Notes: generated by a model not told the origin, from the letters alone. A stretch of 64,000 nucleotides of DNA from Cornus controversa (GCA_026545225.1 CM048845.1:52180033-52244032), one strand, 5' to 3'. Shown: positions 1 through 12,083, numbered from the stretch's first letter. Translations and numbers: made by a program.

Positions 1-194
1 CATATACTAGACCATAAACATGTACACCAAGCCACCTGTGCATACTCATATATACACCAAAAAAACACACGAAGATACTATGCTTATAAGATCAAAGGGA
101 AGGTGTAGAGCATAAACTTGCCTTTTGATGAAGAAAATCACACTTCTGTCCTTTTTCTCTGGCATCAACTGTCACTACAAGAAATTTGGTTTTT

Positions 195-700
195 TTCCAC
201 GGAATATTTCGTAGTAAAAAGTCAAAATTTCGTAGCAAAAATTATTTTTCCACGAAATATTTTCGTAGCACCAACCGTTGCAATATGTGGCGTCTCTAAT
301 TGTAAATTTCAACAAAATCATGTTTTGTGACAAGTTATGGGATAATAGAGACGGAAATATTTTGTCGCAATACCTATTATTTACTACGGTAAAATTTCGT
401 AGGTAATATAATTATTTGCTACGATAATAGTCCGTTGCTAATTCTTATTATTTCCCACGAAACAACATTCCGTCCAAAATACTTACTATTTGCTACGGTA
501 CTATTTCATCGACAATACTTATTATATACTACGGTAAAATTTTGTAGGTAATATAATTATTTGCTACGATAATATTCCATTGCTAATTCTTATTATTTCC
601 CATGAAATAGAATTCCGTTGGAAATAATTGTATTTTGCTACGAAATTCCTTTCATCGCAAATTGGTAATTACTACGAAAAAAAACCGTGGCAAATTATAA
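195..700 (+). repeat. Left subterminal repeat array of the CACTA element
   Basis: A ~500 bp array of short motifs of the type TTTGCTACGGTAAAATTTCG / ctacgaaat / cgtagc, in both orientations and spaced 15-40 bp apart. In En/Spm-type elements such subterminal motifs are the binding sites of the element-encoded DNA-binding protein; that role is inferred here. Confidence 0.8.
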
Positions 701-840
701 TTATTTTTTAAAAAATATATATATAAAACAGTGATTATACAAATTTATATATATATTTCACAAGTACCACTAATATGATTATCACTGTCTATCTAAAAGC
801 ATCTATAAGCTTAACAAATTTAAAAGCGAGTCTTCTAAGC

Positions 841-1038
841 TTATATATACAAAAGTTCAGCAACATCCTTAATTAAAACACCACAGGAAGCTAAGGATGA
901 GTACCAAAAAACTTGATCATGTACTAAAGAGTTGAACCAAAAAGAACCACCATGGTGTCTTAGCATTGCAGTTGGTTGGATTCCCCTCAAAAATTCAGGT
1001 TCTCTTCTGTATTGAGATCCATGTCCCCACATATGCAT
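841..1038 (-). pseudogene. Possible captured exon of unknown gene inside the CACTA element
   Basis: Minus-strand open frame of 65 codons starting [16 protein letters not shown]. It is directly preceded (1039-1040) by a splice-acceptor-like ...TTTTGTAG and ends in a TAA. Its composition is more protein-like than its AT-rich surroundings. I do not recognise the product. It could be a C-terminal exon picked up by the transposon or a chance ORF. Confidence 0.3.
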
Positions 1039-1079
1039 CTACAAAATATATTTGATCGATCAAGCAATTATGTAAGCCC

Positions 1080-1085
1080 AGTTTG

Positions 1086-1137
<52 letters not shown>

Positions 1138-1145
1138 CGAGAGAT
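1080..1145 (+). repeat. (TA)n(GA)n microsatellite
   Basis: A run of TA followed by GA dinucleotides inside the CACTA interior. The flanking 1146-2480 stretch is AT-rich and shows no recognisable coding or repeat structure. Confidence 0.8.
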
Positions 1146-2611
1146 TGAACAAAACTGAAAAATGGTACAATTACTCAACTAGTCTAGACATAATAAATAA
1201 AAATAAAAATAGAGCTGCTACCGAAATTACTTAAATCAAAGAAAAACTAAGGCTATATAAATAGGCCCTCAAAATCAATGGGAATTCACAGGGAATTCTT
1301 ATTTCTTGATCCATATGATGGATGGAATAGAAGCAACCCCTTTTAATATCTAAGACGAGAGGAAACAGTACTATCTTCAATATGACAAGGGCTTTCCTTA
1401 GAATACTAAATAGTGAGTTTTGACACTGTTCGATATTTTATGGACAGGTAGGTAATTGATGAAGATCATCTGAAACCTGGAAGCACTGAAAAGTTTACTA
1501 CTTTGACTTCTACTGATCACTTGCAATTTGGTATTGCACAAACTTCAAAGATCAAATTATACATATGGAGTTAACATTGCATGAATGGTTGAATTAAATG
1601 CACAAAGAAATTGATCTAGTTCTGAGTTGGAGCATAAGGATACATAGTATTTAATTTAACTCTCAAGGAAATCTTGTAGTGCATGTAATTGAAAACCCAA
1701 AAAATAATGAGGAGGAAGAAAAGGGAAGAAAAAAGACAAGACAAAGTTAGGGAAGATAAGCCCTATTATTATACAAATCATAGGAAAAACAAAATATCTT
1801 TAAAAATATTAAAAGCATGAGAATATGTATGATAGACCTAAAGATCTAAATAAATAAAAAAATAAAAAATTTCACTTCATTGCTAAGAAATATTTATCAA
1901 ACATTGTGTTAGATAGAGCTCAATATTTAAAACACAACTTGAATAATATTTTGAAGTCAAAGAAATTAATTGACTTGGGTGTGTTTAAGCACCCAAAGAA
2001 TCACAATCAAATGCCTTGAAGATGCTAAAGAAACAGAACTTAACCTCAAGATTTCAAATCCTCCTTATTTTTTGTAATTTTTCATATTCATCTTAAACCC
2101 TCTTGATTCTAGAGCTTCTATCCAGACTTCTTATTAAGCACTTATTCTTGGAAACTCACATGTTTCTCACACAATTGTTCTTATATGGCTACAATTTCAT
2201 CATATATGTCCTTTAGCACGTCAATATATCTATTTGTAACTCCCTTCTTTTATAGAACTCTTATGATATCTGTAGGGACCATATTGTATCTTTTCTACAA
2301 ATCTGTAAAAAAGCATATTGATATATTTCTTTTCTCTATATTTCCATCAATCCACTTGGTAAATAAATAACTCTCGTTGTTGACCTCCTCTGCACAAATC
2401 TCATTTGATTGTAAAATATTGTCACCTTAGTTGTTGTTCAATAAATCCCTCCCATATAAACTATTTAAATTTGCAAAATTAATTTGGTTTTGGATCGTCA
2501 TGGTGAAGATTTTATATCCGTGACCATGGTTACTAATGATGATTATGAAATGGGCTCCATATGCATATTAATTAAGTGCTTCTTTGATTATATTTTTTCC
2601 CCTGTTTCTAG

Positions 2612-2880
2612 GAACACATTGCTCATGAAGCTGAGACTGGAAAAATTTATAAAGCTAACTACTGTGACAAGCATGGAAGGACTGTTCTAATCATGAGACC
2701 TGGTTTCCAGGTATATATTACAACATGACAAGCACATCTTAGACTACATCAATAATACCATTACTGCTTTATTGGTCTAATTTTTGTTTGGCTATGACAT
2801 TACTATGTGGCGTTAGAATACAAACTCAATGGATGGACAAATCAGATACTTGGTATATTGCATAGAGAATTCCATAAATA
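2612..2880 (+). pseudogene. Captured exons of a Sec14-like (CRAL-TRIO) lipid-transfer protein gene
   Basis: Exon a (2612-2710, 33 codons) is preceded by a pyrimidine-rich tract and AG and followed by GTATAT. It encodes a segment beginning EHIAHEAETGKIYKANY and including GRTVLIMRPGFQ. Exon b starts at 2817 after TTAG and reads NTNSMDGQIRYLVYCIENSI, then loses similarity and stops at 2901-2903. Both match the expected order in plant CRAL-TRIO domain proteins, where this stretch is the first part of the lipid-binding domain. The 106-bp intron between them keeps GT/AG ends. Upstream start, remaining domain and downstream exons are absent, so this is a fragment carried by the CACTA element, not a working gene. 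The host parent gene lies elsewhere. Confidence 0.75.
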
Positions 2881-3199
2881 ATTTCTTCACTTCTCAACAA
2901 TGAATTACAACCCAAATTAAATTGCATAGAACTTAGTGGACCTATCAAATTGCTGAATGACACCCATCACCACAAAACAATATTTTCAATGAACAATTGC
3001 AAAATTGAAGTTAAAATCTCAAAAAGCCCTAGTAGAATCAGTATCGTAGAGTCCTAATATAAACCCTAATTGGAGACAAACCTGATTCAGTGTGAAGATG
3101 AGACCCACGGCACAAGAAGGTGCAATCAAGACAGATGCGTAGCTCAAATTCAGCGATTTGAAGCTCTTTTTTTCGTAGGGTTGACGATGAATGACAGAT

Positions 3200-3265
3200 C
3201 GATGGATGTAGCCAACAGGAGAGAAAGAGAGAGAGAGAGAGAAGAAAGAGAGATCGAGAGAAGAA
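3200..3265 (+). repeat. GA-rich low-complexity tract
   Basis: Purine repeat of GAGA/GAAAGA type inside the CACTA element. On the minus strand it is a CT-rich tract like those in 5' untranslated regions. It lies upstream (minus strand) of a short exon-like stretch ending CAG|GTTTGT near 3085. Confidence 0.6.
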
Positions 3266-3326
3266 GGAAGATGGAGTACTGCAGCTGTTAGGCATATATG
3301 ATATAAACTATAAAGAAAGGTTCAAA

Positions 3327-3407
3327 TCAGACCTTCTTCGCTGTGGCCTCGGCCTCTGTCCACACACCATCCACATGCTTGTACAGCTGCTCTATCATCT
3401 GCTTCAT
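3327..3407 (-). pseudogene. Possible captured short coding stretch in the CACTA element
   Basis: Minus-strand frame of 26 codons, MKQMIEQLYKHVDGVW onward, ending KKV then TGA at a GGTCTG context that could be a decayed splice donor. With the CT-rich tract and the CAG|GTTTGT boundary near 3085 it may be part of a second captured gene in the opposite orientation to the Sec14-like exons. Support is weak: short, unrecognised, no conserved domain. Confidence 0.25.
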
Positions 3408-3529
3408 TATGCGTTTGCCAGTTCACCATCTCAGGGTTTCGATTTTGCCCAATTTTACATAGAGAGAACCTGTTACCTGAGACCGTGTTTGCACATGTTT
3501 AAGAGAGGAAATAATAGGAAAAAAAAATA

Positions 3530-4065
3530 GAGTATTTACTACATATTTATTTCTCCGTAGTAAATAAATCTACTATTATTACGAAATTAATTTCGTAGTA
3601 ATAGAATACTTACCACAGATTCAGTCTTCCGTAGGAAATGAATCAACTATTTATTACGAAATTGGATATGTAGTAATAGGTATTTTACTATGGATTTAAT
3701 TTTTCGTAGTAAATACCTTGCTATTTACTATGAAATTAGCTCTGTAGTAAATAACATATTATTTGCTACGACACAAATTTCGTCAAAAAAGGGTATTTAC
3801 TACGAAATTAAGTTTCCGTAGTAAATAATCTAGTATTTCCTACGCATTTAGTTTTTCGTAGTAAATAATATATTTTTTGCTACAAAATAAATTTCGTTGA
3901 AAAAGGGTATTTACTACGAAATCAAGTTTCCGTGGAAAATACCCTAGTAGTTTTTTCCGTGGTAAATACAAAGGGCTATTTTCCACTGATTTTATTTTCC
4001 ATAGCAAATACCTTACTATTTACTACGAAATGGAAACCGTAGTAAATGGTCCGTGGAAAAAACCT
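3530..4065 (+). repeat. Right subterminal repeat array of the CACTA element
   Basis: About 500 bp of repeated TTTACTACGAAAT / CGTAGTAAAT motifs in both orientations, mirroring the left array at 195-700. Confidence 0.8.
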
Positions 4066-4599
4066 ATTTTCTTGTAGTGTGTTCTCTCCCTGTCTGTGCA
4101 TAGGAACGACTGAACCCTATTTTTATTTTCTCCTTATTTTATTTACTTTTTTTCTTTTATAGAAACACCAAAATAATTCCTAAATAATTAAAATAATAAT
4201 TATAAATATATTTATCCCACATCTATATATATATATATATAGCCCAACCCAATAGTCTAGTCCAAACTCTCCTTAGCCCAACCTCAAAATAATTAAAATA
4301 AAAGAAAAATACAGCCCAATAATCCAAAATTTTCACAAATATTTAACACAAGAATTTCACAAACATCTAACACCAAAAATTTCACAAACTCATTAATGTC
4401 AATCAACACTTAACACAAATTAACCAACCATTCACATTAATCAGTAAAGAATAGACATTAACCAAAATTAACTAAAGCATTTAAACACCACAAAATAAAT
4501 AATTTAAATAAATTTAAAAACTCAAATTAAATATCCTCAAATTACGGGGTATTACATTCTTTCCCCCTAAAAAGAGGAATTTTGTCCTCAAAATTCACC

Positions 4600-5794
4600 T
4601 CATACCTAACATAAAGAGCTCTGGATACTTTGCCTTTATTTTATCCTCCCTTTCCCAAGTGGACTCCGCCTCATTGTGGTGGCTCCATTGAACACATACT
4701 GAAGGAATAGTCTTGGAACGATGCACCTGGTTCCTACGATCAAGAATACAGTAAGGTCATTCCACATATGTTGCACCTAGCTGCAACTCAATCTCCCAAA
4801 CCTCAATATGCTAATAAATATCCTCATCCCTAAGAAATTTTTGTAACATAGACACATGAAAGACATTATACACCATGTGCATTGTGTCTGGTAATGCCAA
4901 TCTATACTCTACTACCACAATCATGTCAGTAATCATGAAAGGACCCCAAAAATGAGGTGAAAATTTTCTCTTCTTCCCAAACCGTATTACTCCCTTCATG
5001 GGAGAGACCTTATGCAAAACCTGATCCCCTACCTTGAACTCTAATGCTCGAGTTCGTCGATCAGCATAGCTCTTTTGTCTACTCTGAGCAGTCCTCATAT
5101 GTTCTCTAATAAGAGAAAATTTCTCTGACGTGTCCTTAATGAATTCAGGATCTAAAAATCTATTTTCTCCAACCTCCAACTAGTATACAGGCGACCTACA
5201 TAGGTGCTCATATAGAGCCTCAAATGGTGTCATACCAATAGTCTTCTCATAACTATTGTTATAAGCAAACTCAACAAGTGCCAAGTAACTATCCCAATTA
5301 CCTTTAAAGTCAAGTACACATGCCCACAACATATCCTTCAAAATCTGATTAACCCTCTCAGTATGACCATCGGTTTGAAGGTGACAGGCTGTACTAAGGT
5401 GCAGTGTTGTACCCATAGCCTGCTAAAAATTCTCCCAAAACCTTGAAACAAAGTTATGATCTCTATCTGATATAATAGACAAAGGTACGCCATGGAGTTT
5501 TACTATCTCTGTAATGTAAAGTTTCGCGTATTGCTCTGAGGTGTAACTCAAGATAACTAGCAAGAAATAGGCTAATTTTGTCAACCTGTCCACTATCACC
5601 CAAATAGCATCATGATTCTACTGTGAGGTGGGAAGTCTCACAATGAAATCCATAGAAATGCTCCCATTTCCACTTCGATATAGGTAGTGGCTGAAAAGAT
5701 CCCAGCGGTCTCTGGTGATCAATGTTGATCATTTGACAAGTGCTACATTTAGAGACAAAAATAGCAATGTCTTTCTTCATGCCTACCCACCAAA
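4600..5794 (-). pseudogene. E1 integrase core and C-terminal chromodomain-like tail
   Basis: Minus-strand pieces of the Ty3/gypsy integrase, the enzyme that inserts the cDNA. From 5794 down: the C-C half of the zinc-binding domain (CSTCQ), a broken catalytic core, a block with TERVNQILKDML holding the third catalytic residue (E), the VEFAYNNSY and MTPFEALY motifs, then FKVGDQVLHKVSPMKG and the FHVSMLQKF block. A tail with WSHHNEAESTWE near 4640-4720 resembles the end of a chromovirus chromodomain. Several frameshifts and stops separate these blocks, so it is dead. E2 was inserted at 5794/5795. The other half of the zinc-binding domain is at 15734-15923, in frame once E2 and one TSD copy are removed. 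Confidence 0.85.
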
Positions 5795-6070
5795 TGTAAT
5801 ACCCCATAATTTGAGGATATTTAGATTGGATTTTTATTTATTTGATTGGGTTTTTAATTATTTAAATGTTTTAATTAATTTTTTTAATGCCTATTTTTAT
5901 GTGTTTAATGTGGATGTTTGAATTGTTGCTAAGTGTTGATTGAGTTTAATTCTGTGTTAAATATTTTTTTTAAATATAATTTTTCTTTTAAATAAAAATA
6001 TGTGGGTTTGGGTTGCGTTTTCTTTATTTTTTTTAATTATTATCATGTTGGGCTAGGCTGCTGGGCTGGG

Positions 6071-6072
<2 letters not shown>

Positions 6073-6125
<53 letters not shown>
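6073..6125 (+). repeat. (TA)n microsatellite in E2 5' LTR
   Basis: About 26 TA units. The equivalent site in the 3' LTR (about 10261-10280) is much shorter. Confidence 0.9.
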
Positions 6126-6126
<1 letters not shown>

Positions 6127-7786
6127 CTGGGCTAAATATTTTATATTTATTAGATTAATTATTTAGGAATATTAAATAAGAGAAAATAAATTAGGGTTCA
6201 ATAGTTTTTACGCACAGAGGGTTTCTATGCAAAGACAGGGAGAAAACGGTAGATGCCAGAAAAGGGAGAAAATGTGATTTTGTTCAACATCACAAGGCAA
6301 ATTCGAATTCTTCTCTTCCCCTTTGAATCAGTAGACATATATTATTTGTATATACATGTTGCTGGAATTTTTTTTATGTATTTAATTATGAAATTAAATG
6401 ATTATGCATGCTAAAGATGATTCTGTGAATTAAACATGAAGAATATGGGCATTTGGTACTGCTATAGGGTATTTTTTCATATGTATATGCATGTATATAT
6501 GACTGTATAGGCATGTATATATACATATATACATATATACATGAAATTGGGTTTACTGTATTCATCATTTTTGAATGTTTTTGTTGCAATTAATAGATAG
6601 ATCTTGCTTTCTCGAACAATCCTTGAAAGTTTGGTTGCGAACCGTTGGGTAGATTGACAAGAAATTGAGTTTGAAATTTTAGATTTTTGAAACTTGAAAT
6701 TGGGCATTTTTGATTTAGGCAGCGAGAGGGGGAAATTTTGGTACCAATGCATAGCTTAGATCGATACAAGTTCAATGGTATATTCATACGTGAGGTTTGG
6801 TGGCCAGAAAGTGGCCTGAAAATTATGGCTCCATGGTTGGGTGTGCAACAGTCAGTTGCAGGAAGAGGAAGAAAGAAAAAAACAAAAAGGGGGGGCCACA
6901 AGCCCCGGCACGTGGGGGCGCGTGCACCTCCGGCCAGGGACCGAGAAAGGTTCGTTGGGTCCCACTAGCCAAGCCCACTTTGGGCCCAGTCCGGATTATT
7001 TTAATATTTTATTTATTTATTTTCTAATTGATTTTAAATTAAAAAAATAAGAAAAATAATTTTTAAAATTACTTTTAAATTTCATAATATTTCTGAAAAA
7101 TTTATTTAATCTTTCAGGGATAAAATACTTATGAGTTTTAAAGTTCAAGTGGAAATGAGCTTCCCTCGTGGTTAAATTGGTTTCAAAAGTATGCCTTAAA
7201 GTTTGATTTTCAATTCCTTTTATTTTGGAAATATTTTTAAATGTCCTAAAAATTCCCAAAAATTGAAAATAGTCTTTTGGGGGCATAATACACTTGGATT
7301 TTAAATTTCAAGTCAAAATGAGGTTCCCTTGTGGTTAAAGTAGTATAAAAAGTGTGACTCAAAACTAGATTTTCTTTTTATTTTATTTTGGAAAATTTTT
7401 AAATTTTCCAAAAAATTCCAAAATATTCAAAAAATATAATTTAATACTTTTAAAAATAGATTTTTCCTGGAAACCTTGGATTAGAGCTAGGTTTAAATAC
7501 TTGATGTTTAAATTGAGGCGTTGGCTTTATTGTAGGCTTTCTTTTAATAAATTGTTTAATTTCCTTTAATTGTTTCTTTGCTTGAATAAATGTTCTTGAT
7601 TAATTGTATGGTGTTTAAAATAGTTTGTGGGAGTATGTTAAACTAATTTACGTTCATAATATGTTGTGTTATTTTATTTATTTAAATTAAAAAATGGGAT
7701 GACAGGAATTACATGATATTAATTAGCATACTTTTAAGTATGTTAGATTTTTATTTAAATGTTAATTGCAAAGGTGTGTCGGGATC

Positions 7787-8170
7787 TTCTAATATCTAAT
7801 AAGGTATCTATACATCGTATTTGGCATGTCAGGACTGCCAAGGCGTGTCGGTATCGCCTAATACCTAATAAGGTATCTATACATTGTATTCGGTATGTGA
7901 GGATTGCCAAGGCGTGTCAGGATCACCTAATACCTAATAAGGTATCTATACATTATATTTGGCATGTCAGGATTGCAAGGTATGTCGAGATCGCCTAATA
8001 CCTAATAAGGTATCTATACATTATATTTGGCATGTCAGGACTGCCAAATACCTAATAAGGTATCTTTACATTATATTTGGCATGTAAGGATTACCAGGGC
8101 ATGTCAGGATTGTCTAATACCTAATAAGGTATCTTTATATTTTATTTGGGCCATGTCAGGATTGCGTAAT
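7787..8170 (+). repeat. ~69-bp tandem repeat in E2 5' LTR, about 6 units
   Basis: Units share the core CTAATACCTAATAAGGTATC followed by TTTGGCATGTCAGGATTGCC. Starts of the GGTATCT core fall near 7804, 7872, 7942, 8010, 8060 and 8129; one unit is shortened to about 50 bp. Confidence 0.9.
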
Positions 8171-9084
8171 ATCTAATAAGAAAGTTCTCATTATATATTC
8201 GAGCATGTTAGAATTGCTTCTTGTGTAAACTTAAAACTAGTCTGCACGTGCATTGAGATAACTGATGGGTTAGTGTAGTGTGTGGGGTAGCTCTATTCTT
8301 GGGTCACATGGTTAATTGAGGATATATTTATTAGCTGATGGGTTATATTTAATTATATATAAACATAAATTTGTTGTTTTGAAAAAGGATTATTGGTGGA
8401 GGTAGGATAGATTTGCCTAATACCTTGTAAGACAATTGTAGAATATATAGAGGAAGGCATGGTAGGATTGCCTTGAATCTAATTAGAAACTTAGAGTGTT
8501 CAGACATGTTAGGATTGCCTATGGTTTGAACTTAGAAATTGTTTTACCTTTATTGTGATAATGGGTGGGTTGGTTCAGAACATAGTTCTAGTTACTTCTA
8601 AGATAAGAGATTAAATGACTAAATGGTATAATTATATCTATTTTTCTTTACTATCCTCTTATAGAGGGTATGTTTACCGGTTCTCTGATTGGGTTGTAGT
8701 AGAGAGAACTTGCTTGTGGGTTTAAACCACTTTGTTGATATTTCAGGTTCCAGACAGTTTCCACCTCAAGGTTAGAGCGTGGCGATAATCTATTTCTTAC
8801 CAGACTTTAGTTTTGGGACTTAGATCTTTTCGTAAAGTATTTACTTTTATGATTTTTCGTTAATGGGTCCTTAAGTTACGAGACTTCCAAGTTGTATCAT
8901 TTCGACTAGTACAATCTTATTTAATATTATTATTTATTTTAGTTAGACTTTACTTTCAGTATTTATAATTGTTTTTCTTTTGTCATTATATTCTATGCTT
9001 GTTTTCTATCAATTGTAGATATTGCTTATGTTTTATGTGTGAGACTAGCCTACTCATGTCTAAAACTTGTAGGGGGTATTTTAG

Positions 9085-9097
9085 TTGGTATCAGAGC
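9085..9097 (+). promoter_or_regulatory. E2 primer-binding site (tRNA-Met type)
   Basis: TTGGTATCAGAGC one base after the 5' LTR, the usual plant initiator tRNA-Met primer site for starting minus-strand cDNA. Confidence 0.9.
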
Positions 9098-9235
9098 ATT
9101 TCAGGTTCATGTATTCTCGCGTCCTTAGGGTCTATCGTACAATATCTTCTGTATTGCATATTCTGATAAATAGAATCTAAGTATAGGAGTAATCATACGT
9201 TATACGTTTAAGTTTATTTTTGGGGTAGTATCCAA

Positions 9236-9960
9236 ATGCCACCCTATAGGAGGAGAAATGTGAGCCAAAACCAGGGTCAGTTTTGATAAATAGTAAACTC
9301 AGTCATTGGTGAGATTATCTGGTATAGTTATCAGCCATCTAATTCTCTATTTAGCATTTCTACACCATTTGGAGTTAGTATGAATTTACGGGGAAGTGAT
9401 GGGCAGGTCACCATAGATATTGGTAGACTTTGATATTGGGAGTTTTATCTTCCACTTTGTGGGTTTGCTTATAAAAATAATTATTAGAAGACTATTTGTA
9501 TAACACCATTTGAGGCTTTATATGGACAACTATATCGGTCTCCTATTTGTTGGATACACATTGCTGGGAAACGATTTTTTTTATTTGTTCAGAGTTCATT
9601 AAGGATACATCAGGGAAAGTTGCTCTCATTAGGAATCATATGCACACTGCCCAGAGTAGGTAGAAATGTTATGATAATCTTCAAAGTCATGCCTTAGAGT
9701 TCAAAATGGGGGAGTAGGTGTTACTTAAGGTCTCTCCCACGAAGGAAGTGATGCGGTTTGGAAAAAAGGGAAAATTGTCACCTTGTTTTGTGGGTCCTTT
9801 CATGATTACCAATGGGGTTAGGGTGGTAGTATACATATTGGCAGTACCAGACATAATGCATAGTCCTAAGACCATTCATTTAGTTCGGGTCTAGTGGAGC
9901 CACCACAATGAGGTGGAGTCCACTTGGGAAAGGGGGGATGAAATAAATGCAAAATATCTA
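9236..9960 (+). pseudogene. E2 gag/protease/integrase remnants
   Basis: Three collapsed pieces in order. A gag start MPPYRRRNVSQNQGQF is followed at once by stops. A protease-region piece near 9310-9440 reads ...TPFGVSM... and QVTIDIGRL, matching the E1 protease region at 17620-17690. From about 9465 there is an integrase C-terminal piece with TPFEALYG, KVSPTKE-like and chromodomain-tail sequences. RT, RNase H and the integrase catalytic core are missing, so at least two deletions occurred. It cannot encode a product. Confidence 0.8.
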
Positions 9961-10651
9961 GAGCTTTTTATTTTAGGTATGAGGCAAATTCTGAGAATGA
10001 AATTCCTTTTTTTAGGTGTGAAGAATGAATAACCCATAATTTGAGGATATTTAAATTGGATTTTTATTTATTTGATTGAATTTTTAATTGTTTAATGTGG
10101 ATGTTTGAATTGTTGCTAAGTGTTGGTTGAGTTTAATTGTGTGTTAAATATTTGTTTTAAATATAGTTTTTTTCTTTTAAATAAAAATATGTTGGTTTGG
10201 GCTATGTTTTCTTTATTTGTTTTAATTATTATCAGGTTGGGTTAATCTGCTAGGCTGGGCTATATATATATATATATAGTTGGGCTAAATATTTTATATT
10301 TATTAGTTTAATTAATTAGGAATATTAAATAAGAGAAAAGAAATTAGGGTTCAGTAGTTTTTACGCAACAAACAGGGAGAAAACGGTAGACGCCTAAAAA
10401 ATAGAGAAAAGGTGATTTTGGTCAACATCACATGGCAAATTCGAACTCTTTTCTTCCCCTTTGAATCTGTAGACATATATTATTTGTAAATATGTGTTGC
10501 TGGCATTTTTTTTATGGATTTAATTATGAAATTAAATGATTATGCATGCTAAGGATGATTTTGTGAATTAAACATGAAGAATCTGGGCGTTTGGAACTAT
10601 TATAGGGTATTTTTTCATATGTATATGCATGCATATATGATTGTATAGGTG

Positions 10652-10690
<39 letters not shown>

Positions 10691-10851
10691 GGAGTACTGA
10701 TATCTTGCTCACCGGTGAGCAAGAGATTTTATCCACACTTTGATTAGTGACCATTAGATTAAATCTAATGGCCACTAAGAAAACCCACTTACTTGTTTTA
10801 CTAAAACCACAAAACCACTGTCTGTATGTTTTAATTTTGGAATATTAATAT

Positions 10852-12083
10852 TGTGAGTTGCGCAGTGCGGAAGCGGTTGCAAAAAGTATTTTAGAACCTA
10901 GAGGGGGGAGGGTGAATAGGATCACTTGCTCGTTTGCTTAATTTTTAATTAATTCAATTTTAAGTCAAATTAATCAAACAATTAAAGAAAGCAAATAAAT
11001 AAAGTCCAAGTAAAGAAAAGAATGCACCAGATATGAGTGGAAACCCAAGGCAGGAAAAACCACAGAGGGAGGCGGCAAGCCTCAGGAAACCAATCCACTA
11101 TGATTAAGCATAGTACAATAGACTCTGTCTCAGTCTCACACCCCTTTTCACTCTGTCAAGAATCTGATGCGCAACACCTCAGGCTTATGATTGCGACAAC
11201 ACATCCAACTGTTGCAGACTTCTAGTTAACATCACGATCCTTACAGAAAGGTTGCTAGAAGAACCAAAATACTCGGTGAGTATTTCGTTCCCTTCGTAGT
11301 GCGATCTGGTCACCTTTCTTCCTCAGCAAGCAAGCAAGCGAAGAACGATCAATCCAATGTTCTAATCAACAAATAGATTTGATTCAGTCTCTAAGCAGCT
11401 AATCAGAAGTAGAACACCATCTTAAATATCACTCGTTAAGTATGGATGTGTGTTCTTAAAAATATATAGCCCTAATTATATTTTATATACTTTCTTTCTC
11501 TAAAAAAAATAATAGTCCAGGCTTTTTCTTCACCAATTTGTAGAGAAAATATAAATACATATATATAGGCAAGGAAGTTCTAATTCTACTTTGAAAAGAA
11601 GTTGAATACCAAAATAGAACTCTCCTTGAAGTTTCAAACCCAATAGGAATTAGAATTTTCGTCAAAAGTTGTTTCCTATTTGGAATAGGCTAAGTGGGAC
11701 CGGTGCCAAATATTCAGGATCAGTGGGAATTTGTAAAAATCTGCAGAAACTAAACTGCTGAGAAAATTTGGATCGGTCCTAAATATTGGGGACCGGTCCT
11801 ACTTTGAAAAACTCTAATTTTTGCATTTAAACCCTAGTTTTTCAAAATAGGCTCGGAACTAAAAAGTGCCGAGTGTCCTCAACATACTTACCTGTACTAT
11901 ATGGTGTTCTAACTGATTTGTCTGCATCCATGCACTTGAATATCAGCTCGAAGTTGTCGATGATCGATACAAAGAATAAATCAAAAATTACAACTCGATC
12001 AATCAAGTTTTGATCACCGAAATATGCCAATTACAAATTTATGTCTCAAAAATATTATACCAATTTCTTTCCTATTGTAAAAA
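10852..12083 (+). other. Unidentified insertion splitting the left TIR
   Basis: The left TIR stops matching after 10842 and appears to resume near 12088. Pentamer aatat occurs at 10847-10851 and 12084-12088, a possible TSD in AT-rich sequence. The block starts with TGTGAGTTGCGC and includes a CCTAGAGGGGGGAGGG stretch of the kind often seen in plant retroelement non-coding DNA. I cannot assign a class, and the boundaries are approximate. Confidence 0.35.

Larger units (their letters stand above)
173..4079 (+). mobile_element. Non-autonomous CACTA (En/Spm-type) DNA transposon
   Basis: The left end begins CACTACAAGAAA and the right end is its reverse complement, TTTCTTGTAGTG. The terminal inverted repeats continue for about 30 bp through a GGTTTTTTCCACGG block with few mismatches. 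A 3-bp TSD, tgt, flanks it at 170-172 and 4080-4082, the size expected for CACTA elements. E1's other LTR gives the empty site near 40490-40500. No transposase or TNP-type ORF is visible, so it would need enzymes supplied in trans. The interior carries host-like exons instead (see 2612-2880). Orientation is arbitrary. Confidence 0.93.
1..4556 (-). repeat. E1 3' LTR (incomplete at window edge, interrupted by CACTA)
   Basis: On the minus strand the LTR starts at 4556 with TGTAATACCCCG, just after a purine-rich stretch (4557-4580). Segments 1-172 and 4080-4556 align with about 640 bases of the 5' LTR at 40320-40960, differing at roughly one base in seven or eight by eye. About 1.7 kb of this LTR should lie left of the window. 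Confidence 0.85.
5795..9083 (+). repeat. E2 5' LTR (3289 bp)
   Basis: Starts TGTAATACCCC and ends ...GGGGGTATTTTA directly before the PBS. The matching end of the 3' LTR is ...GGGGGTATTGCA, so the terminal CA has mutated. Contains a (TA)n run, a GC-rich block near 6880-6960 and a ~69-bp tandem repeat. Confidence 0.9.

Noticed and set aside
3038..3295. ORFs on both strands over the GA-rich tract
   Set aside because: Open frames arise from the dinucleotide repeat itself; no conserved protein features.
7759..7998. 79-codon ORF (and 125-codon ORF at 14247-14624)
   Set aside because: Both are translations of the ~69-bp LTR minisatellite, which happens to lack stops in one frame; unit length divisible by three explains it.
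7787..8170. CRISPR-like or satellite array
   Set aside because: Direct tandem units of ~69 bp without unique spacers, confined to LTRs; eukaryotic context.
9085..9097. tRNA gene signals
   Set aside because: TGGTATCAGAGC and similar sites are primer-binding sites of 12-18 bases adjoining LTRs; no cloverleaf.
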